A stretch of 64,000 nt of DNA from Spongiihabitans sp965206355 (GTDB lineage Bacteria; Pseudomonadota; Gammaproteobacteria; Arenicellales; Poriferihabitantaceae). Shown in pieces: positions 63,921 to 64,000 of this stretch. The notes beneath the pieces were generated by a model, which was given only the letters and a program-made list of their open reading frames with translations, did not search any database and was not told where the DNA came from. The stretch covers positions 682,001 through 746,000 of the forward strand of contig OZ242212.1 of NCBI GenBank assembly GCA_965206355.1, read 5' to 3'. Each line of letters starts with the position of its first letter. Within the stretch, counting starts at the first letter, position 1. The translations under genes were made by a program, and so were the position numbers.

Positions 63921-64000
63921 ATGACAACACTACTCGTCGCACTGCGTGCCGCAGCGGAAATGACTCGATTACGCATTTTATCGGTTTTAAGTAATAGTGA
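63921..64000 (+). CDS. ArsR-type transcriptional regulator, start only (cut by window edge)
   Basis: The last 80 bases encode MTTLLVALRAAAEMTRLRIL followed by SVLSNS. This matches the start of ArsR-type winged-helix regulators that carry a C-terminal SAM-dependent methyltransferase, which are often upstream of S-adenosylhomocysteine and folate genes. Only 26 codons are visible, so the assignment is tentative. Confidence 0.6.
   Translation, partial: MTTLLVALRAAAEMTRLRILSVLSNS

Overview
The window looks like the chromosome of a marine gammaproteobacterium. The evidence is gene order: tig-clpP-clpX-lon-hup-ppiD with tRNA genes on both sides, miaB-ybeZ-ybeY-lnt, recG near ubiA, priA, and a tRNA-Pro/Arg/His/Leu cluster upstream of tig. 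The methylated-amine genes (tmm, tdm, tmoXWV) are typical of marine heterotrophs and methylotrophs. Species cannot be fixed from this window. Many broken genes and many copies of a small non-coding mobile element point to a genome under relaxed selection.

Layout. 1-4.9 kb: the end of recG, a tandem duplication of the 5' end of ubiA, ubiA, a NUDIX hydrolase, a DnaA-box-bearing gap, and priA. 5-19.4 kb: a pyrC pseudogene, ppiD, tRNA-Asp and tRNA-Val, hup, lon, a decayed toxin-antitoxin pair, clpX, clpP, tig, four tRNAs and htpG. 19.5-27 kb: a drug/metabolite exporter, tag, then an apparently acquired block (IS630 remnant fused to a broken glutamine-synthetase-like gene, followed by a dctPQM-type TRAP transporter), a GFA-fold protein and a TPR lipoprotein-like protein. 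27-35.5 kb: a BMP-type nucleoside ABC transporter without its binding protein, an hsdM fragment, prfC and uup. 35.6-48.6 kb: pgeF, miaB, ybeZ, ybeY, lnt, asd, an RND efflux pair and rimK with its partner rimB. 48.6-57.1 kb: the methylated-amine locus. 57-64 kb: pdxJ, a conserved unknown, an envelope-sugar cluster (sugar transferase, epimerase/reductase, wbpD, wbpB, wbpA) and the start of an ArsR-type regulator.

The most distinctive metabolic unit is the divergent locus tdm-tmm (leftward) and tmoX-tmoW-tmoV (rightward). TmoXWV should import trimethylamine N-oxide, Tmm oxidises trimethylamine to the N-oxide, and Tdm demethylates the N-oxide to dimethylamine and formaldehyde. A hairpin terminator separates tmoX from tmoWV.

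The most distinctive structural feature is a family of eleven ~139-bp elements (MITE-1). They have perfect or near-perfect 14-bp terminal inverted repeats, and ten of the eleven are flanked by exact 5-bp direct repeats, the hallmark of transposition. A second, diverged family (MITE-2, two copies) shares the terminal core GACCTTTGC. No intact transposase for either is present in the window.
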